A model generated the notes under the pieces. That model worked only from the letters and a program-made list of their open reading frames with translations. It was not told the origin of the DNA and did no database searches. This document shows, in pieces, positions 8,809 to 17,683 of a stretch of DNA of 64,000 nucleotides; the stretch's first letter is position 1, and each line of letters opens with the position of its first letter. The stretch covers positions 1 to 64,000 of the forward strand of contig JBNKRZ010000013.1 in NCBI GenBank assembly GCA_050297015.1. Direction: 5' to 3'. This DNA is from JACKJA01 sp050297015 (GTDB taxonomy: Bacteria > Pseudomonadota > Alphaproteobacteria > Micavibrionales > Micavibrionaceae). A program made the translations under genes and the position numbers.

Positions 8809-10476
8809 GTGACGGGGGTTGCAAAGATCGGTACTTTAAAAAGTGGGGAGCGGAAAAATAATCGGCTGTCCGCTTCCGGTTATTTGTGTCTTTTGATGTT
8901 GCTCTTCCCTGTTTTGCCCATGCAAGGCTGTGCGCAGGCTGATTTGCCGGGTGCGCGCAATGTTTCTATCCCCAATCCTGAATTTGCCAGTAAACGCGAA
9001 GAAGCTGTGAATGAGCGTCCGGATAGTGTGCTCTATTTGCCTTTGGGGCGGGATGTTTTGGTTCCGGAAATTAGTGCTGACGATCCTTTGCCTTCCGATA
9101 ATGTGGGGCCTTTTGAACTGCGCGGGGAGACATTGGCCGGGGCGCTGCAATTAATTTTGGCCGATTATGATGTCTCTTTGGCGTTTGAGTCTGATGAAGG
9201 GCTTGATCGGCGGATTACTGTGGCGAATTTGCGTGGTCCTCTGAATCGCGTTGTGCGCCGCATTTGCGGCTTGGCGGATATGTATTGCGCTTATGAGGAC
9301 GGCCTTTTGATTGTTAAGGAGACGCAGACTTTCACGGTAAAGATACCGCCGATCAGCCAGGATGCTAGCTTTATGAGTAATGTAGCCAAGGGGTTGCAGG
9401 CCGTGATTGGTACGGCACCTATTGTTGATGAATCGACGCGGACCTTGATTTATGAGGCTACGCAGCGGACGGCTGAGGTTGCTGAACGCTATTTTCAACG
9501 CATGCGTTCCAATACGGCTTTGATCGTGTTTGAAACTTATATTTGGGAAGTCGGCTTGAATAGCGGTAATTCCACGGGGATCCAGTGGGATACGCTAGAG
9601 ACGCTCGGCAAATATACGATGAATCTTGATATCAATGGTTCTGTTGGCGCGGACTTTTCAAATCCGATTAGTATAGGCCTGCCCACCACGCACGGTGCAG
9701 AGGGCGGTGTTTTCTCTCCGACGGATATTCTTGATTTTATGTCGAACTTCGGTGCGGTTAAAACGATATCTCAACCGCAAATTACGGTGCTGTCTGGTTC
9801 TGAAGCGAAGTTGCGGGCGGCGGACACGGAAAACTATGTCTCTGAAATATCGGAAACGATTGATAACGGGCAATCGTCTACATCTGTAAGTACCAGCTCT
9901 GTTGATACCGGTTTTACGATTTCGATCGCCAGTGCTTGGGATAATGCCAGTATTTATGCCGATATTTCTATTCTTCTATCGGATGTATCGGAAATTGAAG
10001 ACTTTACGTTCTCCTCGGCCGGCGGTGGGGATACAATTATTCAGTTGCCGAAAACGACGGAGCGTGAGCTTCAAACGCAGGTGCGTATCCGCCCGGGTGA
10101 TTCTTTGTTGATTGCCGGTCTTGTACGGGAAAGCGATAATTTCAGTTCTTCCGGTCCGGGGTTTGCCGAGCCGTTTTTCCCAAGCAGTCGTACGGCGACG
10201 GCGGAAAATCTGGAGCTTGTGTTCTTATTGCGGCCGCGCGTGATTGTTTACACCAGTCCTTCAGAGAGTGAGCATTATAATGCCGTTCGTGGTGCGGCCT
10301 TTCAGCAAAAAACGAAGGGGGCCGTGCCTGTGTCTGGAGATGAAAATGGGGACGAGGAACTGGTCTTTGAATATGATTTCGCGCCTTTGATGGTTGATGC
10401 TATGCCTGAGGAAGATGCGCATGAGGAGGAGGCCTCCGTTCCTGTTGACGTTTTGGCACCGGGAGGACGGCAATGA
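8809..10476 (+). CDS. Type IVb pilus-type secretin, lipoprotein (PilN/BfpB-like)
   Basis: A 555-residue outer-membrane secretin. It starts at GTG after a strong GGAGGA. A hydrophobic segment ends in LPMQGC (Cys41), a lipobox that is loose at -3 and -2, so lipidation is likely but not certain. An N0/STN-like domain covers about residues 110-185 (YDVSLAFESDEGLDRRI). The secretin domain is at about 290-480, with KTISQPQITVLSGSEA, VRIRPGDSLLIAGLVRES and the terminal strand ENLELVFLLRPRVIVYTSP. The acidic C-terminal tail could bind a pilotin or partner. The next gene overlaps by ATGA. The closest family is the R64 PilN/Tcp/Bfp secretin group. Confidence 0.85.
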   Translation: MTGVAKIGTLKSGERKNNRLSASGYLCLLMLLFPVLPMQGCAQADLPGARNVSIPNPEFASKREEAVNERPDSVLYLPLGRDVLVPEISADDPLPSDNVGPFELRGETLAGALQLILADYDVSLAFESDEGLDRRITVANLRGPLNRVVRRICGLADMYCAYEDGLLIVKETQTFTVKIPPISQDASFMSNVAKGLQAVIGTAPIVDESTRTLIYEATQRTAEVAERYFQRMRSNTALIVFETYIWEVGLNSGNSTGIQWDTLETLGKYTMNLDINGSVGADFSNPISIGLPTTHGAEGGVFSPTDILDFMSNFGAVKTISQPQITVLSGSEAKLRAADTENYVSEISETIDNGQSSTSVSTSSVDTGFTISIASAWDNASIYADISILLSDVSEIEDFTFSSAGGGDTIIQLPKTTERELQTQVRIRPGDSLLIAGLVRESDNFSSSGPGFAEPFFPSSRTATAENLELVFLLRPRVIVYTSPSESEHYNAVRGAAFQQKTKGAVPVSGDENGDEELVFEYDFAPLMVDAMPEEDAHEEEASVPVDVLAPGGRQ

Positions 10477-12053
10477 GGCAAAAGGGATATGTTTTGTTGA
10501 ATCTTCTGGCTTTGACGGTTTGTGCCGTGATGGCATGTGGCGCTTTTGCGCCGGCATTTGCTCAGAGTGCGTTTGATGACCCTGCGGCGCGTTCCGCCGG
10601 GGGGAAGGCGGGGGGGAGTCTCGTTCCGGTTGCTCCTGTCGTTGATGGGGGCTCTGTTTCCGTCGGCGCTACGGCGCAGGTGGTGGTTCTCTTCCGTAAC
10701 GATAGTGCACGGCCTGTTGAGACGGGCGCTATTCAGCTCTATCCTTCTTCGACGGTATCGGCAAATGTTTCTCTAAACCAGTGTGATAAGGAGCCTTTAC
10801 CCGCAGGCGCATCCTGCGCGGTGGCGTTGTCTGTGAAGGGGCTTCAGGCGGGGAATTGGCGGATTGAAATGCTGATGCGCCACAGCGGTCGCGCGCGGAT
10901 TGTAACGGCGACGCTTTCGGGGGTCGTTGATGCCGGCGAAGGCGGTGGTAATGAGTTTATTAGTGATATTGAAGCCATTCCCAATGATCTTGATTTTGGC
11001 GAACTGACAACCAGCCAACCGGTTATAAAGGCGATTGTGCTGCGGAATATCACTTCGGAGACGGTTGATATTAATGCAATTTATGTCGAGGCGGCGGAGC
11101 AAGCCGGTTATTCCTTGCGCAGCGATTGCGGAACGCTGGAGCCGGGGCAGGCCTGTATTGTGACTCTTACATGGTCGCCGGTGCTCAAGGGGCAGGCGAC
11201 AGGTGTTTTGTTGATCGACCATACGGGACCTACGACCGTTACAAGTGTACCGCTGACCGGGGAGTTTAATCCTGATAGCTCTGATGAAGCCGAAGTCTTC
11301 CCGGAGGCTGTGCCGGGCAAGGGGCTTCTGGTTGCTTCACAGAGCACGATTGATTTCGGCGCAGATATTGAAACGACCTCGGCGATTACGGTGTCCTTGG
11401 TGAATGTCGGCGATGCGGCTCTAACACTGGGAGAAGTTGATTTGGCGGGTTCTGATAACGGCCTGAGCCTGAATAAGAAGGGCTGTGTGCCGGGAACCGT
11501 TTTGGAGCCTGTGGAGGCGTGTCCATTGACTGTTGCTTGGTCGCCGGTCCGCGAAGGCGCGATTATTGACGATATTCAGGTTATTCATGATGGCGCGCGC
11601 GGTATTCTCGTCCTTCCTGTACGGGGCGAGTCTACGGGCGTCATTTCTCAGGATAAAAAGGCTGTGCGTCTTGGGGGCGCGACAACGGTGGGGACGCTGG
11701 CGTCTACCGGCTCCTCCGGTGGAAAGAGCGATAAGGAAGAGTTTATTGTGATCCGTGACAATGATGTTGATCCGGCCAGCGTTCTTGATGGTTTTGTGGT
11801 AACATCGCATTCTTCCAAGCGGGCAATTATCGCCGGGCCAGGCGGAAGCCGTATCGTGTTTGATGGTGAGGAGGTCGTGGTCGGCGGGTTCTTATGGTAT
11901 GTTAATATACGCACCAGCGGCGTTGAATTCCGCAGCGGTCCGGACAAGGTTCTTTTGCTTTTCGACCGCTCTTTATCTTCTGTTAACCGTGTTACGGGAC
12001 AATCGAGCAGCAGTACGAGTTCTTCCACGGTGTCGAGCAGTACAAGTCAGTAA
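10473..12053 (+). CDS. Periplasmic three-repeat Ig-like (ASH/DUF1573-like) protein with PilP/GspC-like C-terminal domain
   Basis: A 526-residue exported protein with a signal peptide ending near AFA|QS (residue 30). Three Ig-like repeats follow at about 55-150, 165-265 and 283-385. Each has a cysteine pair and the pattern C...LEPGQACIVTLTWSP typical of ASH/DUF1573-like domains. A later segment (about 430-505; SKRAIIAGPGGSRIVFDGE, then a GxxWYVNI strand) looks like the PilP/GspC homology region that binds secretins. The tail is Ser/Thr rich. Coupled by ATGA overlap to the secretin, it probably takes the place of PilP and links secretin to inner membrane. The combination is unusual; domain assignment is by pattern only. 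Confidence 0.6.
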   Translation: MRQKGYVLLNLLALTVCAVMACGAFAPAFAQSAFDDPAARSAGGKAGGSLVPVAPVVDGGSVSVGATAQVVVLFRNDSARPVETGAIQLYPSSTVSANVSLNQCDKEPLPAGASCAVALSVKGLQAGNWRIEMLMRHSGRARIVTATLSGVVDAGEGGGNEFISDIEAIPNDLDFGELTTSQPVIKAIVLRNITSETVDINAIYVEAAEQAGYSLRSDCGTLEPGQACIVTLTWSPVLKGQATGVLLIDHTGPTTVTSVPLTGEFNPDSSDEAEVFPEAVPGKGLLVASQSTIDFGADIETTSAITVSLVNVGDAALTLGEVDLAGSDNGLSLNKKGCVPGTVLEPVEACPLTVAWSPVREGAIIDDIQVIHDGARGILVLPVRGESTGVISQDKKAVRLGGATTVGTLASTGSSGGKSDKEEFIVIRDNDVDPASVLDGFVVTSHSSKRAIIAGPGGSRIVFDGEEVVVGGFLWYVNIRTSGVEFRSGPDKVLLLFDRSLSSVNRVTGQSSSSTSSSTVSSSTSQ

Positions 12054-12071
12054 TTCAACCGGTTAAAGGTT

Positions 12072-13901
12072 ATGGACGAACAGGATTTACCAGAAAAAGA
12101 AAATCAGGATGTACTGCCCGATGATGTGGTAGCCGATCGCCGTTCTTCATCTGATGCGGATCGTCGCCAAAAACCGGGGACGCCGCCCGATGGGGTTGAG
12201 CGCCGCCAGTGGAACGACCGCCGTAAACAGCGGGCGATTGAGGGCCGTGAACGCTATCTGGATATGGTGCAACGCGAGCGTTCCATTCTTTTCGATCAGG
12301 GGGTTTCCCGATCGACAGATCAGTTGCTTGATATGGCGGGCGCTGGCGCCGTTTCGGATTTAGAAGATGAAGGCATTAAAGAGCAAGCGACCGGGGATCA
12401 GCTCCGTTCTATTTTACCTGTGCAGTCGTGGTTGCCGCTTAGTATTCACCTGATAGGTTTGCGCGACGGTGTATTACGGATTGCTCCTCTTCACGAGATG
12501 AATGACCGCCAGATTAAGGCTCTGACCTCGACAGCACGCCGGACGGGGTTGAGCGTTGAAAAGGTTGAGGTTGAGATTTGGGATCGGGCGGAACTGCTTG
12601 AGACGCTGCGTTCCGTTCATGATTTGTCGGCAGACCGCTGTGAAAAAACCTTGGCGCAATGGCTGGCTGATGTCGATAACGGGCTTTTATTGAACCAATT
12701 CCAGCAAGATATGATGGCCGAAGCGCTGCAAATGCGGGCCTCTGATATTCACCTTTTGCAGGATAATAACCCCGATTCACCGAACTGGATTCGCTACCGG
12801 ATTGATGGTGATCTGGTTCCTATTCATTTGTTGCCACCTGATGCGATGGCCCGCTTGACGACTTTGTTGAAACGGGATGCGGGTTTGAACTTCGGGGATA
12901 AAACCACACCGAAGGATGGCCGTTTTGGCTTCTCGTGGCAGGGCCGAAGCATCGATGTGCGGGTGGCTGCCGGCCCGCAAGCGCAGGAAGGGGAAAAGCT
13001 GACCCTTCGTTTGTTGGACCGGGCCTCTTTGAAAAGTTTTGATGAGCTCTTTCGCCGTCACGAACATATCGGTGATTATCTGGCGAATTTGCTCTCACCG
13101 GAGATTAAAGGGGGCGGAGGGCTGATCTTGCTTTCCGGGCCGACGGGATCGGGTAAAACGACGACGATGTATGCCTGCGTTCAGCAAATTGACCGCCGCC
13201 GCCGTCACGTTTTGACGATTGAAGATCCGATTGAATATGAACTGCGCTATGCGACCCAGTGGCAGGTGCGCCCCGGTATGGCCGGCGGGGAGTTTCCCGA
13301 TTTGATTAGGGCGGCGATGCGTCATGACCCGGACTATATTATCATTGGGGAGATGAGGGATGCGGATACGGTGGAAACGTCTTTGCGGGCGGCTGAATCC
13401 GGGCACACGGTGATTTCAACCATCCACGCGGATACGGCGCTCCAGACGTTCGAGCGCTTGCGTTCGCTGATGCCGCATGAACGGGAGCGTTCTTCCAGCT
13501 ATACTTTGGCGCAGCAGGTAAAAGCGGTCCTAAATCAGCGCTTGGTGCGGACTTTGTGTCAGGGCTGCGCCCATACGGAAGTGGCCGGGCTTTATCTGGG
13601 TGAGCACGAAATCGAAGAGCTGGGGATCGACAGTGATGCGACTGTGCGCCGCCATAACCCCAGTGGCTGCGATTTGTGTAACCGGACCGGGATTGTCGGA
13701 CGGACCCTGCTTTTGGATGCTTTGATGATTACATTAGGGCCGGGACAGAGAAATGATATTTACGAAGCCCTCATGAAAAACGTTAATGATATCGTTCATG
13801 AAGATGGCGTTATGGTTCATACGCGCCGTGAGGGTCTGATTGATCTTGTGTTAAGCGGACTGATTGATCCTAAATCAGCCCTTTCTTATCTGGAAGAGTA
13901 A
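12072..13901 (+). CDS. Type II/IV secretion assembly ATPase (GspE/PilB/R64 PilQ-like)
   Basis: A 609-residue hexameric ATPase that would drive pilus or pseudopilus assembly. An N-terminal region with repeated Asp-Arg-Arg/Glu-Arg-Arg elements (residues 20-60) precedes an N1E-like domain. The core has Walker A GPTGSGKT (356-363), the Asp box LTIEDPIEYE, Walker B DYIIIGEMRD and the His box STIHADTA. A four-cysteine zinc site, CQGC with CDLC about 40 residues later, is typical of assembly ATPases and absent from PilT retraction ATPases. It is 18 bases after the Ig-like gene and 5 bases before the platform gene. Confidence 0.9.
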   Translation: MDEQDLPEKENQDVLPDDVVADRRSSSDADRRQKPGTPPDGVERRQWNDRRKQRAIEGRERYLDMVQRERSILFDQGVSRSTDQLLDMAGAGAVSDLEDEGIKEQATGDQLRSILPVQSWLPLSIHLIGLRDGVLRIAPLHEMNDRQIKALTSTARRTGLSVEKVEVEIWDRAELLETLRSVHDLSADRCEKTLAQWLADVDNGLLLNQFQQDMMAEALQMRASDIHLLQDNNPDSPNWIRYRIDGDLVPIHLLPPDAMARLTTLLKRDAGLNFGDKTTPKDGRFGFSWQGRSIDVRVAAGPQAQEGEKLTLRLLDRASLKSFDELFRRHEHIGDYLANLLSPEIKGGGGLILLSGPTGSGKTTTMYACVQQIDRRRRHVLTIEDPIEYELRYATQWQVRPGMAGGEFPDLIRAAMRHDPDYIIIGEMRDADTVETSLRAAESGHTVISTIHADTALQTFERLRSLMPHERERSSSYTLAQQVKAVLNQRLVRTLCQGCAHTEVAGLYLGEHEIEELGIDSDATVRRHNPSGCDLCNRTGIVGRTLLLDALMITLGPGQRNDIYEALMKNVNDIVHEDGVMVHTRREGLIDLVLSGLIDPKSALSYLEE

Positions 13902-13906
13902 AGCCC

Positions 13907-15127
13907 ATGCAGCAATGGGTCGCCGAAGTTGCTTATGATACGCCCGCCGGGCCCAAACGGGTCATGGAATCGTATTATATGCCTTCTGTTGAAGATGTAC
14001 GGCGGGCTATTACCAAAAATGGCGGCTATCCTTTAAATATCCGGGCGCATGAGCGCTCGCCGCTGGAACGTTTGCTGGCCCGTTCCAACTGGTGGCAAGT
14101 TCAGCTTTTGCGGGGCATTCAGTTTCGTTCGACGGCGACATCGCCGGGGGTCGCGCTGTGGCGGATTATTGAGGCAGAAACCAACCCTATGCGCCAGAAT
14201 ATTCTGGCCCCGGCGCGGGAGGCTTTATCCCGTGGGCTGGGGGCCATTGATGCGTTGAAAGCTTTGCGGATTTTCGATCACGGGACGATCGCTATTCTGG
14301 CGGCTAGTGAACGGGCGAATCGCCTGCAGGACGGGATTCCCCATGCGATCCATTCTATCACCCAGAAAAAGAAAAACACGCGGGCGATCATGGGGACGAT
14401 GGCATGGTTGGTCTTTGATGTGTTCTCAATCGTGTCCTCGCTCTTTGCCGGGAAACCCATGGTGATGAACTGGTTCAGAGACAACCCGCCCAGTGATCCG
14501 GAGGAGTATGAAAGATACACGCGTGTCGTCGATAATCTAGGACTGACGTGGGATATATTGATCGCTACGGCCTTTGGTTTGGGCGGTTTTATTGCCTGGG
14601 TTGTTTTTTCTTACTGGATTAACAAGGGGAAGACCGACTGGCCGACGGCCAAGATTGTACGGAAAATCCCGTTGGTCGGTTCTTATTTGCGTGACCTTGG
14701 CTTTTCCGATTCGATGATGGCGGCGGCGCGGATGCTGCGCGGGATGGTGCCGATTGGTGATGCTTTGGCGCAATCATCGGAGGCGACGACCGTGCCGGAG
14801 GTTTCCAAATACTGGAAAAAGGCGGCCGGAGAACTGGAACGTGGCGTTTTGTTGGGCTCGGCGCTGGATATTCCGCCTTTGACCCGTAGCGAGCGTTTGG
14901 AACTTGCAAGCTTGTCTGATCTCTCGCAAGTTGCTACAGTATTAGAGTCTATCGCCGAAATGCGTTCTGCGGCGGCAAAAACGAAACACACGATGATCGT
15001 CTGGATAGCTTTTGGTTTGACGGGCGTCTATCTGGCTCTGGCTTTCGGGAGTGCGATTTACGCGTTAACAGTTATGAATATGAGCCTCGACAGTATGATG
15101 GGTGGCTTAATGCAAGGAGCGATGTAA
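13907..15127 (+). CDS. Type IV pilus/type II secretion platform protein (GspF/PilC/R64 PilR-like)
   Basis: A 406-residue inner-membrane platform protein. Two T2SF-type helical cytoplasmic domains are separated by membrane segments: hydrophobic stretches at about 165-185 and 217-240, and a last one at about 370-392. Family features include LKALRIFDHGTIAILAASE in the first domain and KIVRKIPLVGSYLRDLGFSD before the second. It would couple the ATPase to pilin extraction. It begins 5 bases after the ATPase stop; the next gene starts at TTG directly after its own stop. Confidence 0.88.
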   Translation: MQQWVAEVAYDTPAGPKRVMESYYMPSVEDVRRAITKNGGYPLNIRAHERSPLERLLARSNWWQVQLLRGIQFRSTATSPGVALWRIIEAETNPMRQNILAPAREALSRGLGAIDALKALRIFDHGTIAILAASERANRLQDGIPHAIHSITQKKKNTRAIMGTMAWLVFDVFSIVSSLFAGKPMVMNWFRDNPPSDPEEYERYTRVVDNLGLTWDILIATAFGLGGFIAWVVFSYWINKGKTDWPTAKIVRKIPLVGSYLRDLGFSDSMMAAARMLRGMVPIGDALAQSSEATTVPEVSKYWKKAAGELERGVLLGSALDIPPLTRSERLELASLSDLSQVATVLESIAEMRSAAAKTKHTMIVWIAFGLTGVYLALAFGSAIYALTVMNMSLDSMMGGLMQGAM

Positions 15128-16111
15128 TTGCCTGATGCTGATGAAAATAAAAAAGAAGTGAAAGCCGGAAACGCCCGCCCCGTTTCGGAAGGTGCTGTGC
15201 GTTTGAAGCCCGGGCTGGCCGATCATATCGCCGGTGAAGTTGCGGATTTTAAAGAAAATCTTTCACCTTATCTGCCTCAGGAATTGGTTGGCGGTTCGAT
15301 TCCGCAAGTGCCGGGGACGGAAGATGAGGCTATATGGAATGCGGCTTCTCAGGCGTGCGGGACGGAAAGAGTACATTACTGCTATACCGTTGAGGAAGGG
15401 CGCTGTTGGTATTTGGCGAGTCCGTCTTCTTCGCTGGCATCCAACCCGGATAGTTGGTGTCCGATTGCTGCAGCCTTGCCGGGGAATAGTGAGTATTGGG
15501 ACCGGGAGACGGTTTATCTCTATGAACAAGAAGGGATGGCTTCGGCTTTGCGCTGGGATCCAGAGACGGGGCGGATGCAGGTCTTTACCGGTGCGGCCCG
15601 GACGTTGTTGCCGCGGATTCAAAGTATGGATGCCAATTTTGTGACGATTAATCCCGATGTAGCGCAGCAGGTACCTTGGCGTAACCGCGCTTTACGAACG
15701 GAAAAACTCTCTCGCGCTACGGCACGGGCTTTGCTGGGGATAGCTCTTGTTATTAACTTGGTCGCGGCTTTGATTCTACTGTTTCAGTTTGCCTATACGA
15801 ATATGGTTAAACGCGATCTGGAGAAGGTTCAGGCAAGAACGGAGGAGGCATCGCAAAAGCTTATGGCTAATGCTTATGATGCGCTACAAAGCGATACGAT
15901 TCGCCATATGGTGCGGATACAGGAGCTTTTAGATGCCTTACAGGTGATTGATGGTACGTTGCTGCGTTATGAGGTGAAGAAAAAGGATGTCGAGTGGGAG
16001 GCTTTGGTGCCGCAGGCGTTCGGGACTTGTACCGGCGCTTTAAGGGGCTGTAAGCCCGTCACGGACAGCGTTGAAAAGGACGGGCGTGTCCGTCTTATCG
16101 GTAGGAAATAA
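15128..16111 (+). CDS. Single-pass inner-membrane pilus protein, PilO2-like (unassigned)
   Basis: A 327-residue protein starting at TTG immediately after the platform stop. A cytoplasmic N-terminal domain of about 190 residues with five cysteines (Cys77 to Cys111) is followed by one membrane helix (201-222), a coiled coil (225-265) and a small C-terminal periplasmic domain with a Cys pair (GTCTGALRGC). The topology, and the place after the platform gene, suit an alignment-complex protein like R64 PilO. Similarity is architectural; I see no diagnostic motif. About 110 bases separate it from the next gene. Confidence 0.45.
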   Translation: MPDADENKKEVKAGNARPVSEGAVRLKPGLADHIAGEVADFKENLSPYLPQELVGGSIPQVPGTEDEAIWNAASQACGTERVHYCYTVEEGRCWYLASPSSSLASNPDSWCPIAAALPGNSEYWDRETVYLYEQEGMASALRWDPETGRMQVFTGAARTLLPRIQSMDANFVTINPDVAQQVPWRNRALRTEKLSRATARALLGIALVINLVAALILLFQFAYTNMVKRDLEKVQARTEEASQKLMANAYDALQSDTIRHMVRIQELLDALQVIDGTLLRYEVKKKDVEWEALVPQAFGTCTGALRGCKPVTDSVEKDGRVRLIGRK

Positions 16112-16220
16112 GAATAAAGGTTTAATACTAAAGTATAGGTTAACCATTTGATTTATAAAGGATTAATCATTTAGGTTTTATTATGAAGGTAGAAAAGAGA
16201 TATAAAAAGGGACAGATATC

Positions 16221-16754
16221 GTGGTTGACATGAAGTCATTTGACTGGCGCGTTTTGCAGCGTTATTTAACACCGCAAGCGTCGGACGATTTAAACCATTT
16301 TCTTGAAAAACTGCCGCAAAACGCCGGACAGACGGTTTTGATTGCGGCCGGTGCGGCGTGGGTCCTTGCCGCGGCTATGGGGCTTTACACAACCGTTCAA
16401 TTACAGAATATGACGGAATTGCGTGCGGAGCTAAAGGAAACGCAAGCCTTGCAGCCCGTGGTTCCCAAGATTAAAGACGTGCCTGTTAATCCGAAAGAGG
16501 TGGAAGCGTTTGCCAAGGTTTTGGAGAAAAACTACCCGAATTTGTCTATTGATCAGAAAGGGGCCGCTATTTTTATTTCTGCAAAATCGACAGCGCATTT
16601 CGGACAATTTCGTGAAGCGGTCGGTCATGTGCAAAACGGTGGTACGGGCTGGCGTGTTTCGGTCGAACGTTTATGTGTCGGACGTGAGTGCGATAAAAAT
16701 AAACTTGGTGCCTTGTTGAAAATCAATAAAGTTTCCGTGGATAAGCCAAGTTAA
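16221..16754 (+). CDS. Small single-pass membrane protein, PilO/PilN-like topology
   Basis: A 177-residue protein with a short cytoplasmic N-terminus, one membrane helix (37-58), a heptad-like stretch (62-85) and a periplasmic alpha/beta domain ending in a cysteine pair (ERLCVGRECDK). This is the usual PilO/GspM topology. It starts at GTG with AAGGG about 9 bases upstream; an in-frame ATG is at 16230. It lies between the unassigned membrane gene and the first prepilin, which supports a pilus role. No family is recognised. Confidence 0.5.
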   Translation: MVDMKSFDWRVLQRYLTPQASDDLNHFLEKLPQNAGQTVLIAAGAAWVLAAAMGLYTTVQLQNMTELRAELKETQALQPVVPKIKDVPVNPKEVEAFAKVLEKNYPNLSIDQKGAAIFISAKSTAHFGQFREAVGHVQNGGTGWRVSVERLCVGRECDKNKLGALLKINKVSVDKPS

Positions 16755-16835
16755 GGATGTTTTGAGTGGAAGTTTGTGATAATCTGAAAAACAGACTGTG
16801 ATTGTGATCCAGTCGCGAATGGACGGAGAAAAAGG

Positions 16836-17579
16836 ATGAAATTAGCCAGTGATAACTATAGCAAGGAACGGGAAAGTGGGAACGTGTTGTTCCTTATTCT
16901 TATTGCTGTGGCCTTGTTTGCTGCTTTATCATATGCGGTCACGCAATCGACCCGGACGGGGGGCGGTAGCGGCGATAATGAAACCTCTTTGATCTCCAGT
17001 GCGCAGTTGACGCAATATCCAGCCAGTATTCGTACCGCTGTGGTGCGTATGATTATTGGTGGCACAGATGTTGATAATGTTGCTTTTGATCCGCCGGCGG
17101 ACTTTGCCGCTTTGGCGAATACGGCCAATGCCGTTTTCCATCCATCGGGTGGTGGTGCGACATATAGCACCGCGCCGGGGGAAATGATGGAAAGTTCAAC
17201 GGCGGGCACGTGGCATTTTAATGCCGAAAATCAGATTGATTTGCTGGGGACCTCTTCGGGGGATAATGATCCTGTCGCTTCGACAGCTGATGTGATCGCG
17301 TTCTTGCCAAGCATTACGTTGACGCTTTGCTCGCGGGTTAACAGTGAATTGGGGCTTTCCTCAATCCCACCAGTCGAAACAGGAATTGATGTAACAACTG
17401 ACATGGATGAAGCCGTTGGTATCTGTAGTGTTTGCGCGGCCGGTGCGACGATTGGTGACGGTGCAGGGGCCGGGGCGCTTGACGGTCAGCCTTTTGGTTG
17501 TTTCCAGTTAACCGGTCTGGATGCGAATGCCGATGGTGATGATGATTATGTTTATTATCACGTTCTTGTGGAGCGCTAA
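16836..17579 (+). CDS. Prepilin-like protein 1
   Basis: A 247-residue protein with a type IV prepilin N-terminus: a 15-residue charged leader ending in Gly15, then a hydrophobic stretch (NVLFLILIAVALFAALSYAV) starting at Asn16. The usual Glu at mature position 5 is replaced by Leu. A large secreted domain follows with a Cys pair (GICSVCAAG), two further Cys and an Asp-rich end (DANADGDDDY) that could bind calcium. It lies downstream of the assembly genes and is closed by a strong terminator, so it may be made at high level. It is a major or minor pilin by context only. Confidence 0.65.
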   Translation: MKLASDNYSKERESGNVLFLILIAVALFAALSYAVTQSTRTGGGSGDNETSLISSAQLTQYPASIRTAVVRMIIGGTDVDNVAFDPPADFAALANTANAVFHPSGGGATYSTAPGEMMESSTAGTWHFNAENQIDLLGTSSGDNDPVASTADVIAFLPSITLTLCSRVNSELGLSSIPPVETGIDVTTDMDEAVGICSVCAAGATIGDGAGAGALDGQPFGCFQLTGLDANADGDDDYVYYHVLVER

Positions 17580-17623
17580 GGCTGGATGGCATTAGTCGAG
17601 CGCCCTTTATATAAAGTTTAGAA

Positions 17624-17666
17624 AAACCCGGCTGTTTCTGCTTTATGCGTCAGCCGGGTTTGTTTT
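17624..17666 (+). terminator. Rho-independent terminator after prepilin 1
   Basis: AAACCCGGCTG (17624-17634) pairs perfectly with CAGCCGGGTTT (17651-17661), followed by a T-rich run. It separates the two prepilin genes and probably sets unequal expression. Confidence 0.88.
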
Positions 17667-17683
17667 GGCAAAAAGGAAGATGA

